Shown one piece after another: positions 50,481 to 61,509 of a DNA stretch of 64,000 nucleotides (position 1 is the first letter of the stretch; each line of letters begins with the position of its first letter). The DNA comes from PALSA-607 sp963825425 (lineage in GTDB: Bacteria > Actinomycetota > Actinomycetes > Acidothermales > Acidothermaceae), in the NCBI GenBank assembly GCA_963825425.1, contig CAWGTF010000011.1, positions 372,001-436,000 of the forward strand. The letters run 5' to 3'. The translations under genes and the position numbers were made by a program. The notes below the pieces were generated by a model. The model was not told the origin of the DNA. It did no database searches and saw only the letters and a list, made by a program, of their open reading frames with translations.

Positions 50481-52085
50481 GTGGGTCACGTCGACGTCGT
50501 CTCGGTCCGGCATACGTTGCCGAACGGCCGCCTGCTGCTCGATGACGTGAGCTTTCGGGTGGGCGAGGGCGCCAAGGTTGCCCTGGTCGGCGCGAACGGC
50601 GCCGGGAAGACCACGCTTGCTGCGGTTGGTCGCCGGCGACGAGGCAGCCGCAGGCCGGCACGATCGGCCGCAGCGGCGGGCTCGGCGTCATGCGCCAGTT
50701 CATCGGGTCGGTGCAAGACGACAGCACCGTGCGCGACCTGCTGCTCTCGGTGTCGCCGCCGGGTGTGCGCGCGGCCGGCGCCGAGGTCGCCGCTGCCGAG
50801 CTCGCGATGATGGATACCGATGACGAGCCGACCCAGCTTCGTTACGCGCACGCGCTCGCTAACTGGGGTGACGCGGGCGGTTACGAAGCAGAGGTTGCGT
50901 GGGATGTCTGCACGGTCGAGGCACTGGGTTTGAGCTTCGACCGCTGCCAGTACCGGCCGGTCGCGACGTTGTCGGGCGGTGAGCAGAAGCGGCTGGTGCT
51001 CGAGGCGCTGCTGCGCGGACCCGACGACGTGCTTGCTGCTCGACGAACCCGACAACTATCTCGACGTCCCGGGCAAGCGATGGCTCGAACAACGGCTCGC
51101 GGAGTCGGCCAAGTCAGTGTTGCTGATCTCGCACGACCGCGAATTGCTCGACCGGGTCGCGAATCGCATCGTCACGATCGAGGGCGGGACGGCGTGGACG
51201 CACGGAGGTGGTTTCGCGTCCTACCACCAGGCTCGGCGGGACCGCCACGATCGCCTCGACGAGTTACGCAGGCGCTGGGACGAGGAGCACCGGCGGCTGA
51301 TCGACTTGGTGCGCACCCTGCAGCAGCAGGCGAAGATCTCGCCCGACATGGCGAGCAAGTACCACGCGATGCAGACGAGGCTCGCGAAATTCGAAGACGC
51401 CGGCCCACCGCCGTCCGCACCACCACAACAGAAGGTCGCGATGCGGTTGCGTGGTGGACGCACTGGGCTGCGAGCAGTGACCTGCGAACGGCTGGAACTC
51501 ACCGGCCTTGCGGCGCCGTTCGACATGGAGATCTTCTACGGCGAGCGGGTGGCGGTGCTCGGCGCGAACGGGTCGGGGAAGTCGCATTTCCTGCGACTGC
51601 TCGCGGGTGACGACGTGCGGCACACCGGGGTCGCGAAGCTCGGCGCTCGAGTCGTGCCGGGCTGGTTCGCGCAAACCCATGAGCACGCCGAACTGGCCGG
51701 TCGACCCTTGGGTGAGGTGTTGTGGGCCGACCACGCACATGATCGTGGCCGGGCGATGAATGTGCTGCGGCGGTACGAACTCGACGAGCAGGTTGACCAG
51801 CCGTTTGACACGTTGTCGGGTGGTCAGCAGGCGCGCTTTCAGATCCTGCTGCTCGAGATCTCGGGCGCGACGTTGTTGCTACTCGACGAGCCGACCGACA
51901 ACCTCGACGTCGCCAGCGCCGAGGCCCTCGAGGACGCACTCGAAGCGTTCGACGGGACCGTGATCGCGGTGACTCACGACCGCTGGTTCGCGCGTTCCTT
52001 CGACCGGTTCGTCATCTTCGGGTCGGACGCGACCGTCACGGAGTCATCTGAGCCGATCTGGGACGGCGTGCGGCCGGCCCGCTGA
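50481..52085 (+). CDS. ABC-F family ATPase (ribosome-associated type)
   Basis: Two ABC domains without membrane segments. First P-loop LVGANGAGKTTLL and LSGGEQKRLVLEALL with LLLDEPDNYLDV; linker RRRWDEEHRRLIDLVRTLQQQAK; second P-loop VLGANGSGKSHFLRLL, LSGGQQARFQILLLE and LLLDEPTDNLDV. ABC-F proteins act on the ribosome (E site) in translation quality control or antibiotic protection; which applies here is unknown. CTG to CTTG insertions at 50617 and 51033, plus an indel near 50660, break the frame. Start GTG 50481 without an obvious ribosome site. Its 3' end overlaps the convergent MFS gene. Confidence 0.88.
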
Positions 52086-53297
52086 TCGAGCGCCACGTCG
52101 CCGCCCCGGATGGAGCGACGACCGACCAGCACCACGACGCAGGCGAGCGCGAGCGCGCCCGCGGCAACACCGAAGCCGGCGTGCGGGCTCTGGTGAGTGA
52201 TCGCGAAGCCCGCCGCGGCTTCGCCGCCGGCTGCGCCCATCAACGCACCGCTGGTGATCCAGGCGAACGATTCGGTGGCGGCACCTGGCAGCGCGATGCG
52301 CTGGACAACTTGGTTGATGCACGAGAAGCACGGCGCGTAGTTCAGGCCACCGACGAACAGCAGCGCGCCGAGCAGCACCAGATTCGTGACCGGGATCAGT
52401 GCCACGGTGAAGAGGGTGATCGCGCCGACGAAGAACACGATGCGGGTCGACATGCGACCCGGCCAGCTGCGTGACGCCGAACGCCACGCCCCCGAGCAGG
52501 CTGCCGATGCCCCAGACGGCGATCAAGGTGCCGGCCGCGCCGTTGCCGGCAACCTTGCGGGCGGTGGCGATGACCGAGACGTCGATTGCCGCGAACCCGA
52601 TCACCATCACGAAGACGGTGCAGACCAGGATCCGGACGCCGACCGAGCGCAGCGCCGCGTGAGAGGTCGCGCTCTTGCGAGAGCCGCGCGTTTCGCGGGA
52701 GGCCCGGGTCGAGGCGAGGCCGAGCGCGCCGATGCCCGACAGGATGCCTGACGCGGCCACCGCGGACGCCGAGCCGAGCGCCGCGGTGATCGCGACGGCC
52801 AACACCGGACCGACGATGAACACCAGCTCGGTCATGCTGGATTCGATGCTGTAGGTGGTCTCGAGCACCGCCGGGTCTTTCACGACCTTGGGCCACAAGG
52901 TGCGCGCGCTGACCAGCGCAGGTGGCTGGCAAAGGCCCATCAACGTCGACGCGATGAGCAGCGGGGCGATGGCGCCGCGCGGGGGCAGGACGGCCAGGAA
53001 GATGCCGGCGCTGGCCACTGCTATCGCGGTCGGCACCAGCACCACCGTCTGGCCCCGCCGGTCGACCAGGCGCGACCACACCGGCGCGCAGACGCCGACG
53101 CCGATGGCTCCGACCGCGCCAACCAGCCCGGCCCGGGCGTACGTGCCGCCCGACTGGGTGATCCGCAGCACGATGGCCAGCGCGGTCATGCCAGCGGGCA
53201 GCTCGGCGATGAGCGCGAAGCCGAGCAGTCGAGGGACACCGCGGGTGCGAAACACCAGGCCCAGCCTCGACCGTGCCACGAGGCCGGAGAGATCCAT
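51974..53297 (-). CDS. MFS transporter (paralogue 1)
   Basis: A 12-helix major facilitator protein beginning MDLSGLVARSRLGLVFRTRG. Motif A is degenerate (SRLVDRRGQTVVLVP). The frame changes near 52460, joining HVDPHRVL to IVFFVGAITLFTVALIPVTNL; the new frame stays open to 51974, inside the convergent ABC-F gene, so the natural end is uncertain (an indel may hide an earlier stop near 52080). It shares the start MDLSG, helix pattern and overall order with the next gene, so the two arose by tandem duplication. Substrate unknown. Confidence 0.8.
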
Positions 53298-53337
53298 CCC
53301 ACCAGCCTGCCTGTCGGGCGCCCAGACCGCGAATCCA

Positions 53338-54576
53338 TTACCCAGTAGCGCGAGCGTCCCGCTGGTGGCCCATGCCGGCGGCCGGGCCAACAATGAAGGG
53401 CGCGTGCAGGGTGCGGCGGCCGAGCCCGACGGTGAGACCCGCGGCCGCAATCGCACCGGCGGCCAAGGCAAAGCCGGCACCTGGTCCGTGTGCAGTGATC
53501 ACGTTGCCGCCTGCCGCTGCACCGACGGCGGTGCCCAGGAGGGTGCCGACGCTGAGCCAGGCGTACGACTCGGTGACCACGCCCGGCAGTGCGACGTACT
53601 GGGCCGTTCGGTAGATCGCCGCCAGCGCGGGGGCACCACCCGCGCCGCTAAGAGCCACGATCGCACCGATGACGATGAGGTTGTGCTGTGGCGTAAGTAG
53701 CACGACCAGCACGGCCGTGCCGGCCAGCAGCACGACGACCCTGGCGGGCGCGGTTCCGGGCCAGCTGCGCGAGCCGTAGACGAACCCGGCGAGCATGCTG
53801 CCAAGTGACCAGACCGCGAGCAGTACTCCCGACGCACTCGACGCGCCGGCCGCACGGGCAGCAGCGATCAGGGCCACTTCGACTGCGGCGAATCCGGCGA
53901 TCAGGGCGAACATCGTGACGACGAGAATCCTGACGCCTGGCGAGCTCAGCGCTTTGTTCCTCCGGCCGACGTGGACCGGTGACCGCCACGAGCGCGACAC
54001 CTGGCTGGTCGCGAACACCAGCGTGCCGGCGCAGCCGATGGCCCCCGCACAGACGATGGCCGCGGCGGTGCCCGCGACCGCGTTCACGGCCACGACCAGC
54101 AGCGGGCCGAGGATGAAGATCAGTTCCTGGAAGGTCGCGTCGACGGCGTACGCCGACTCAAGTGCCAGCGGGTCGTCGATCACGGCCGGCCACATGGTGC
54201 GGGACGACGAGGCGAGCGGCGGCAGTGTCGCCCCGAGCATCGCTCCGGCGAACATCAACAGCAGCGGCGCGGAGTCGGCTGGCAGGGCGGCTAGGAGCAC
54301 GGTCGATGCGAGCGTCGCAAAGGCGCAGGGCACGAGGACCACGGTCTGGCCGCGGCGATCGATTAGTCGCGACAGGACCGGTGAGGTGAGACTGATCCCG
54401 ACCGCGTACGCCGCCGTGACTGCTCCGGCGAGGCGGTAGCTGCCGCCGTCCTGGGTGATCCGCAAGACGATGGCCAGGCTCAACATGCCGGCCGGCAGTC
54501 GGCCGACGAGCATGGCGCTGAAAAGTCGGGGTACGCCGGGCGCCCTAAGGAAGCGACGGTAGCCGGAGAGATCCAT
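53338..54576 (-). CDS. MFS transporter (paralogue 2)
   Basis: A 412-residue, 12-helix major facilitator protein (MDLSGYRRFLRAPGVPRLFS, then RLIDRRGQTVVLVPCAFATL in motif A position). It resembles paralogue 1 throughout and lies just upstream on the same strand with a 40-nt gap, so they are likely co-transcribed. The ATG at 54576 is used; an adjacent GTG at 54579 is the alternative. The frame is intact. It may export drugs or metabolites; nothing in the sequence names the substrate. Confidence 0.82.
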   Translation of the reverse strand: MDLSGYRRFLRAPGVPRLFSAMLVGRLPAGMLSLAIVLRITQDGGSYRLAGAVTAAYAVGISLTSPVLSRLIDRRGQTVVLVPCAFATLASTVLLAALPADSAPLLLMFAGAMLGATLPPLASSSRTMWPAVIDDPLALESAYAVDATFQELIFILGPLLVVAVNAVAGTAAAIVCAGAIGCAGTLVFATSQVSRSWRSPVHVGRRNKALSSPGVRILVVTMFALIAGFAAVEVALIAAARAAGASSASGVLLAVWSLGSMLAGFVYGSRSWPGTAPARVVVLLAGTAVLVVLLTPQHNLIVIGAIVALSGAGGAPALAAIYRTAQYVALPGVVTESYAWLSVGTLLGTAVGAAAGGNVITAHGPGAGFALAAGAIAAAGLTVGLGRRTLHAPFIVGPAAGMGHQRDARATG

Positions 54577-54632
54577 CACCCCAGCCTGCCGTGTGCGCTG
54601 GTGGGACCGGCGAGTCGGGTGCGCGGGCCGCT

Positions 54633-54662
54633 TTGACCCTTCTACGGCGGGCCAGGTAGGCT
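54633..54662 (+). promoter_or_regulatory. promoter of rplM/rpsI
   Basis: TTGACC (54633-54638), an 18-nt spacer and TAGGCT (54657-54662), 110 nt before rplM and divergent from the MFS pair. Confidence 0.6.
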
Positions 54663-54772
54663 ACGAGGTCGTTGTGCGTATGTGCGGAGTCACTCCGCAG
54701 CCGCGCTCGACCAGTGCTATTCCGCTACCGAATGACCGACTTTCCCGTGCTCTCGAACCCGAAGGCCATCCT

Positions 54773-55216
54773 GTGCGCACGTTTTCACCCAAGGCTGCCG
54801 ACGTCCAGCGTCAATGGCACGTGATCGACGCCAACGACGTGGTCCTGGGGCGGCTGGCTACCCAGGTTGCGATCCTGCTGCGCGGCAAGCACAAGCCGAC
54901 CTTCGCGCCGCACGTCGACACGGGTGACTTCGTGATCGTGGTCAACGCCGACAAGGTCGCGCTGACCGGCAAGAAGCGCGAGCAGAAGTTCGCCTACCGC
55001 CACTCGGGTTTCCCGGGCGGCCTGACCGCCAAGCCGTACGGCGAGCTGATGGTCGAGCGTCCGGATCGCGCGGTCGAGAAGGCAGTGCGGGGCATGCTGC
55101 CGCACACCACCCTCGGGCGCGCCATGCTCAAGAAGCTCAAGGTCTATTCAGGCCCGAACCACCCGCACGCGGCGCAGCAGCCGGTGCCGTTCGAGATCAC
55201 CCAGGTCGCCCAGTAA
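54773..55216 (+). CDS. rplM: 50S ribosomal protein L13
   Basis: A 147-residue early-assembly protein (RTFSPKAADVQRQWHVIDAN, LRGKHKPTFAPHVDTGDFVI, GMLPHTTLGRAMLKKLKVY). GTG start at 54773. It is followed after 82 nt by rpsI, the conserved L13/S9 pair. The frame is intact. Confidence 0.98.
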   Translation: MRTFSPKAADVQRQWHVIDANDVVLGRLATQVAILLRGKHKPTFAPHVDTGDFVIVVNADKVALTGKKREQKFAYRHSGFPGGLTAKPYGELMVERPDRAVEKAVRGMLPHTTLGRAMLKKLKVYSGPNHPHAAQQPVPFEITQVAQ

Positions 55217-55298
55217 TCGTGGCGACGCCTACGCAGATACCGACCGGTACCGCGCCCGTTGGCGCCTCGGTCGCGACCTAAAGAAGTTGAGGAGTTCC

Positions 55299-55808
55299 GT
55301 GGCAGACACCCTGCTGACCGACGACGACGCCGAGATCATCGGCGTTGACGATGGGCTTGAGTCGGCCGACACGCCGCTCGCCTATTCGAGCGAGACCACG
55401 ACCGTTCGTCGCCGCTCAGCCAGTGGTTCCGGCAACGCGACCGGGCGTCGCAAGGAGGCGGTCGCGCGGGTGCGCCTCGTTCCCGGCACCGGGCAGATCA
55501 AGGTCAACGGCCGCACCATCGAGAACTACTTCCCGAACAAGGTGCACCAGCAGCTGGTGAAGAGCCCGCTGGCGGCACTCGACGGCATCGAGCAGTTCGA
55601 CATCGTCGCCCGCATCACCGGCGGCGGCATCAGCGGCCAGGCAGGTGCGCTGCGCCTCGGAATTGCGCGCGCGCTCATCCTGATCGACCCCGAGAACCGC
55701 CCGACCCTGAAGAAGGCCGGCTACCTCACCCGTGACGCCCGTGTCATCGAGCGTAAGAAGTACGGTCTGAAGAAGGCCCGCAAGGCTCCGCAGTACTCCA
55801 AGCGGTAA
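55299..55808 (+). CDS. rpsI: 30S ribosomal protein S9
   Basis: A 169-residue protein. The ~45-residue acidic N-terminal extension (ADTLLTDDDAEIIGVDDGLE) is typical of actinobacterial S9. Then GRRKEAVARVRLVPGTGQIK and the C-terminal KKARKAPQYSKR, whose last Arg reaches the P-site tRNA. GTTGAGGAG precedes the GTG. The frame is intact. Confidence 0.98.
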   Translation: MADTLLTDDDAEIIGVDDGLESADTPLAYSSETTTVRRRSASGSGNATGRRKEAVARVRLVPGTGQIKVNGRTIENYFPNKVHQQLVKSPLAALDGIEQFDIVARITGGGISGQAGALRLGIARALILIDPENRPTLKKAGYLTRDARVIERKKYGLKKARKAPQYSKR

Positions 55809-55836
55809 ACGCGTGCCCGACAACTCGGTGCGCGTC

Positions 55837-57200
55837 ATGGACGGCGAGCTGACCCGCTTCCGGCTGTTTGGCACCGACGGCGTTCGCGGGGTCGCGAACC
55901 AGGAACTGACGGCCGAACTCGCCCTTGAGCTCGCGGTCGCTGCGGCCCATGTGCTCGGCGAGGCCGGCGCCTTCGAGGGTCATCGGCCGCTCGCGGTCGT
56001 TGGCCGCGACCCGCGCGCGTCGGGTGAGTTCCTCGAGGCGGCGGTTGTCGCCGGCCTCGCGAGTGCCGGGGTCGACGTGTTGCGGCTCGGCGTTCTCCCC
56101 ACACCCGCCGTCGCGTACCTGACCGCCGAGCTCAAGGCCGACCTCGGCGTGATGCTCTCGGCGAGCCACAATCCGATGCCCGACAACGGGATCAAGTTCT
56201 TCGCGCGCGGCGGCCACAAGCTTGCCGACGAACTCGAGGACGCGATCGAGGCGCGGCTGCTCGAGGAGTGGCAGCGGCCGATCGGCGCCGGCGTCGGCCG
56301 AGTGCACGACTATCCCGAAGCGACCGATCGCTACGTCGACCACGTCGTCTCCACCGTGCCGAACCGTCTCGACGGCCTCAAAGTCGTGGTCGACTGCGCG
56401 AACGGGGCGGCCTCGTTCGCGGCTCCCGAAGCGCTGCGTCGCGCGGGCGCCACGGTCATCGCCGTCGGCTGCGAGCCCGACGGCCTCAACATCAACGAAG
56501 GCTGCGGCTCGACCGACCTCGACTTGCTGACCGCGGCGGTGGTCGCGAACTGTGCCGACGTGGGCATCGCACACGACGGCGACGCAGACCGGTGCCTTGC
56601 GGTCGCAGCAGACGGGTCGGTCATCGACGGCGACCAGATTCTGGCCATTCTCTCGATCGCGATGAACGAGTCAGGGCGGCTCGCCGAGGGCACGGTCGTC
56701 GCCACCGTGATGTCGAATCTCGGCTTCCGGCTCGGCATGGAAGCCGCGGGCATCAAGGTCGTCGAGACGGCGGTCGGCGACCGCTACGTGCTCGAAGCGA
56801 TGCGAGCCGATGGCTACACCGTCGGCGGTGAGCAGAGCGGACACGTCATCCTGCTCGACTACGCGACCACCGGCGACGGCATCCTCACGGCACTGCAGTT
56901 GCTCGCGCGCATGACGGCAGACGAAGCAGTCGCTCATCGAACTCGCCGCCGTCATGCACCGGTTGCCGCAGGTTCTGATCAACGTCACTGACGTTGATCG
57001 CACCCGCGCGGAGACCGACGCCGAGTTGCTCGCCGCCGTCGAGCGGGCGAGCAGTCGATCTCGGTGCGTCGGGGCGGATCCTGCTTCGCCCGAGCGGAAC
57101 CGAGCCGGTGGTCCGGGTGATGGTCGAGGCCGCCACTCGCGACAAGGCCGACGCCGTTGCGGGAGAGCTAGCCCGGGTTGTGCGCGAGCGGTTGGGTTAG
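55837..57200 (+). CDS. glmM: phosphoglucosamine mutase
   Basis: Interconverts glucosamine-6- and glucosamine-1-phosphate for UDP-GlcNAc. RLFGTDGVRGVANQ at the start, the phosphoserine motif MLSASHNPMPDNG (near residue 110), the metal loop IAHDGDADRCL, and the phosphate-binding GRILLRPSGTEPVVRVM near the end. The frame moves near 56935 and 57050. ATG 55837 puts FGTDGVRG at the usual distance; an in-frame GTG lies at 55813. Corrected length ~453 residues. It is 3 nt from glmS. Confidence 0.94.
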
Positions 57201-57203
57201 ACC

Positions 57204-59053
57204 ATGTGCGGCATCGTGGCCTACGTCGGACCACAGCCGGCTCGTGACGTCGTCCTCGCCGGTCTGCGGCGGTTGGAATACCGCGGCTACGACTCGGCCG
57301 GCATTGCAGTTCTGGACGGCGGTTTGGTGCACGTACGGCGCAAGGCCGGCGCGTTGTCGAACCTCGAGGTCGTGCTCGACAAGGATCCGCTGCCCGAGGG
57401 CGGCACCGGGCTTGGGCACACCCGATGGGCCACTCACGGCCGCCCGACCGACGAGAATGCGCATCCGCAGCAGGATTGCACCGGTGCCGCTCGCGCTGAT
57501 TCACAACGGCGTTATCGAGAATCACGCCGATCTTGCGGGCGCGGCTGATCAGCGACGGCCACACGTTTCGATCGCAGACCGACACCGAGGTGGCGGCCCA
57601 CCTGCTCGAAGAAGCGTTCGCTGCGTGCGGCGATCTCGCCGAGTCGTTACGGCGGGTGTGCCGGCGCCTCGAGGGATCGTTCAGCTTTGTGGCGGTGCAT
57701 CGTGACGCGCCTGGTGTTGTCGTCGGCGCGCGCCGCAACTCACCGCTCGTGGTTGGGGTCGGCGACGGAGAGATGTTCCTCGCCAGCGACGTTGCCGCGT
57801 TCATCGCGCACACGCGCGACGCTGTCGAACTCGGGCAAGACCAGGTGGTGGCGGTGCGTGCCGACGGCTTCGAGATCACCACGTTCGAGGGTGCGGTCGT
57901 CGACGGTCGTCACTACCACGTCGACTGGGATCTGTCGGCCGCCGAAAAGGGTGGCTACGACTACTTCATGTTGAAGGAGATCGCCGAGCAGCCGGAAGCG
58001 GTGGCCGCCACGCTGCTGGGCCGGTTGACGCACGATGGCGCGCTGATGCTCGACGAAATGCGTCTTGACGAGGCGCTGCTGCGCGAGGTCGAGAAGATCG
58101 TGGTGATCGCGTGTGGCACTGCGTATCACGCCGGCCTGATCGCGAAGTACGCCATCGAGCACTGGGCGAATCTGCCATGCGAGGTCGAGCTGGCGAGTGA
58201 GTTCCGCTATCGCGACCCGATCCTCGACGGTCGCACGCTCGTCATCGCGATCTCGCAGTCCGGCGAGACACTCGACACGTTGATGGCAGTTCAGCACGCG
58301 CGCGAAATGGGCGCGCGAGTGCTGACGATCTGCAACACGGTCGGTTCGACGATCGCCCGCGAAGCCGACGCGGTTCTCTACACGCGCGCCGGGCCAGAGA
58401 TCGGCGTCGCCGCGACCAAGAGCTTCCTGACCCAACTCGTCGCCGTGTATCTCGTCGCGCTCTACCTCAGTCAGGTGCGCGGCACGCAATACGGAGACGA
58501 TGTTGCTGCCGTCGTCCACGAACTTGCTGAGATGCCGAAGAACGTCGCGCAGGTGCTGACGACGATGGAGCCGGTGCGCGAGATTGCGCGGTCGCTGGCA
58601 TCGGTCTCGACCGTGCTGTTTCTCGGCCGGCACGTCGGATATCCGGTTGCACTTGAGGGCGCGCTGAAGTTGAAAGAGCTGGCGTACATGCACGCCGAAG
58701 GGTTCGCGGCCGGTGAGTTGAAGCACGGGCCGATCGCTTTGATCGAAGAGGGCTTGCCGGTGGTTGCGGTCGTCCCGTCACCGCTCGGGCGATCGGTGCT
58801 GCACGCGAAGATGGTGGCGAACATTCAAGAAGTGCAGGCACGCGGCGCGCGCACGATTGTCATTGCCGAGGAAGGTGACGACGCGGTCGTGCCGTACGCC
58901 GACGAACTCATCCGGGTGCCGGTGGTGCCGACACTGCTGCAGCCACTCGTGTCGGTGATCCCGCTGCAGGTCTTCGCGTGCGAGCTCGCGGTTGCGCGCG
59001 GCAACAACGTCGACCGGCCGCGCAATCTGGCCAAGTCCGTGACTGTCGAGTAG
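57204..59053 (+). CDS. glmS: glutamine-fructose-6-phosphate aminotransferase (isomerising)
   Basis: Makes glucosamine-6-phosphate, the first step to UDP-GlcNAc. Catalytic Cys after Met in MCGIVAYVG; GHTRWATHG and LIHNGVIENHADL in the glutaminase domain; two SIS domains with ISQSGETLDTLMAVQHA and AYMHAEGFAAGELKHGPIAL; the end NLAKSVTVE is canonical. Insertions near 57470-57490 and at 57533 (CTG to CTTG) break the N-terminal domain. Corrected length ~616 residues. Follows glmM directly, so substrate flow is co-encoded in reverse order of use. No glmS ribozyme is seen in the 3-nt gap. Confidence 0.96.
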
Positions 59054-59058
59054 CTGCG

Positions 59059-60511
59059 ATGAGGCAAGCCCACGACGTCGCCACCATTCGTGCGGCGGAG
59101 GCTGCGCTGATGGCGTCGCTGCCGCCGGGCACGTTGATGGACCGAGCTTCCTTTGGGCTAGCCGCGACTGCCGCGCAGCTGTTGCAGCGGGTGTACGGAA
59201 GCCGCGTCGTGTTGCTCGTCGGGTCGGGTGACAACGGCGGCGACGCGCTCTTCGCGGGGGCGCTGCTGGCCCGTCGTGGAGCGGTTGTGCGCGCAGTCTT
59301 GCTCGGTTCTTCTGCGCACGTCGGCGGGCTCGCCGCTTTGCGCGCTGCTGGTGGTCGGGTCGAGGGTCCGGGTGCGGTGCTCGACGCCGACCTCGTTCTC
59401 GACGGCATCGTCGGCATCGGAGGCGTCGGTGGTTTGCGCGACGCAGCGGCCGAGGTCGTGAGCTCGATCCCTGCCGATGCGACCGTGCTCGCCGTCGACG
59501 TCCCGTCCGGTGTCGATGCCGATACCGGTGTGGTCGCAGGAGCCGCCGTGCACGCACACGTCACGGTGACGTTCGGTACCTGGAAGCCGGGCTTGCTGAT
59601 CGATCCGGGTGCGCAATGCACGGGAGCGGTCGAGTTGGTCGACATCGGCCTGCGGCCTTGGTTGCCGACTGCGTCGATCACTGCCTTGCAGGCGCATGAC
59701 GTCGTGTTGCCGGTACCGACGGCGGAGTCGGACAAGTACCGCCGAGGAGTCGTCGGCATCGTGGCCGGCAGCACCGGCTACACCGGCGCGGCGCTGCTCG
59801 CGACCGGTGGCGCATTGCGAACCGGCGTAGGCATGGTGCGATTCGTCTCGGTCGCGCATCCGGCTGAGCTGGTACGAGCGCGCTGGCCCGAGGCGGTCGT
59901 GACGGTTCTGACAGACTGGGCCGGACGTCGATGTGCTGGCCGCCGGTCGCGTGCAGGCGTGGGTCGTCGGTCCGGGCATCGGGACCGACGCGTTTGCTGC
60001 TCGGCTTGTCGCGCAGGTGTTGTCGGCTGACCTGCCGGTCGTCGTCGATGCCGATGCGCTCACCATCGTTGCGTCGAACCCGTCACTCGTGTCCGCGCGC
60101 AGCGCGCCAACCGTGCTGACGCCGCACGCTGGCGAGCTCACGCGATTGCTCGGACTCGAGCCGGCTGCTCGCGCCGACGTCGAGGCGCGCCGGCTCGAGC
60201 ATGCGCGTGCTGCAGCGAACGCGCTGCGCGCCACGGTCTTGTTGAAGGGGTCGACGACTGTTGTGTGCGCGCCCGACGGGTTGGCTCGGGTCAACTCGAC
60301 CGGCACGTCGTGGCTCGCGACTGCCGGCAGTGGCGACGTGCTGTCGGGCATTGTGGGTGCATTGCTCGCGGGCGGGATGTCGGCGCTCGATGCAGCGTCG
60401 TGCGCCGCCTACCTGCACGGTGCGGCCGGCCGCATCGCCGCGCAGGACGCGCCGATCGTTGCCGACGACATCATCGCCGGCCTTCCCGCCGCCATCCGTT
60501 CGCTCCGCTAG
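59059..60511 (+). CDS. nnr: bifunctional NAD(P)H-hydrate epimerase / ADP-dependent dehydratase
   Basis: Repairs hydrated NAD(P)H. N-terminal epimerase (YjeF_N) with VLLVGSGDNGGDALFAGALL and AVDVPSGVDADTG; C-terminal dehydratase (YjeF_C, ribokinase-like) with GIVAGSTGYTGAALL, LTPHAGELTRLLG and the catalytic GSGDVLSGIVGALL. An extra G near 59923 (TGGCCG to TGGGCCG) separates the halves. Corrected length ~484 residues. In related genomes acpS often lies between glmS and nnr, and alr follows; neither is here. ATG 59059 is 5 nt after glmS. Confidence 0.93.
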
Positions 60512-60584
60512 CTCGAAGGGTGCTCAGGGAACGCGCTTGATCTGTCCGCACAAGATCGCCTGGAAACGCGATCACATGCGGCAG

Positions 60585-61247
60585 TCAGTGCTCGGATCTG
60601 TCGAAGTTGGTGCCTTCCGAATCAGCCCGGTCGATTGCGGCCAGCCACGCTGGGTGGTGCTTTGCGGCCCAGGCCCGCCTTACCCGTCCGAACACGATGC
60701 CGTGCAGCGCCGGCCGCGTCGACGGGTTAACTACCGCCATGAAGATGTGCGCTCCCAGCAGGGCAGCACACAGGACTACGGCTGCTCCATGCAGCCCTCC
60801 CTCGCCACCCGCCGACCAGGACTGAATGCCGGTCCCGATGACCGCTGCCGTCGATGCGGTGAGCATCCAGGCGAGCAACTTCTGCCCGGTGTTGAACATC
60901 CCCCAGTCGTGACGTGATGAGGCTGCGAGAGGATTCCGCGCGTGTTCACGCAGCCACGCGATGTCGCGGCGGTCAGGGGTAAACAGTCGGCGGCTGGATC
61001 TGAGCAGGGCATCCCGATCACCGATGACGAACGCCGCAACAAGTCCAGCGCCGATCAGAACCACTGACCCCACGTGCGCGACCAGCATTGGGCCGGACCC
61101 GGACTCGTCGCCCATCCCGAGGCCAGTAAGGAGGGCCAGAGTCACCATCGCGACGGTCCACCAATGGGCGAACCGCTCAGTTCGGCCGAAGCGGGGGGTC
61201 CATGACTCGACCATCCGTCGGATGCTCACTTGAGCTGCGTCGATCAA
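60585..61247 (-). CDS. cytochrome b-type membrane protein (formate dehydrogenase gamma/b561-like)
   Basis: A 220-residue protein with four predicted membrane helices. Histidines in FAHWWTVAM (near 27), VAHVGSVV, GLHGAAVV and GAHIFMAV sit within helices, as in di-haem cytochrome b subunits that pass electrons from quinol to a periplasmic or cytoplasmic partner (PF01292/FdnI-type). No partner dehydrogenase is encoded nearby. TTG 61247 follows GAGGA by 7 nt; GTG 61229 and ATG 61214 are alternatives. The frame is intact. Confidence 0.65.
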   Translation of the reverse strand: MIDAAQVSIRRMVESWTPRFGRTERFAHWWTVAMVTLALLTGLGMGDESGSGPMLVAHVGSVVLIGAGLVAAFVIGDRDALLRSSRRLFTPDRRDIAWLREHARNPLAASSRHDWGMFNTGQKLLAWMLTASTAAVIGTGIQSWSAGGEGGLHGAAVVLCAALLGAHIFMAVVNPSTRPALHGIVFGRVRRAWAAKHHPAWLAAIDRADSEGTNFDRSEH

Positions 61248-61509
61248 GTACCGGTCCTCGCGTGGCGCTCACCGTGAGACCTACTTCCTCGAATGTATCG
61301 CCACCTCAAGGACACCGCGTTGCCTCGCCGTGTTCCAGGGCCGAAGGCCCTGAACAAACGCGGCCAACTACCGGATCTGCCGCTCGGCGCGTCACATGAA
61401 CGCGCACATTTTGCCGTCGTGATGCACGTTCGCGCTGCCGAGATCGGATGCCGCCGACGCGTCTGTGGGGCATGGATGATCTGATCCGTGCTTATGGCAC
61501 GGTGGGGCG
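61248..61509. other. 262-nt region without a recognised gene
   Basis: It holds a perfect hairpin CAGGGCC-GAA-GGCCCTG (61336-61352) without a T tract. A 63-codon open frame (61293-61484) has no ribosome site or recognisable homology, so I do not call it. Confidence 0.5.

Noticed and set aside
57200..57204. glmS ribozyme or riboswitch
   Set aside because: Only 3 nt separate glmM and glmS, leaving no room for the structure.
61293..61484. Small gene of 63 codons
   Set aside because: No ribosome site, no recognisable motif, and atypical composition; treated as intergenic.
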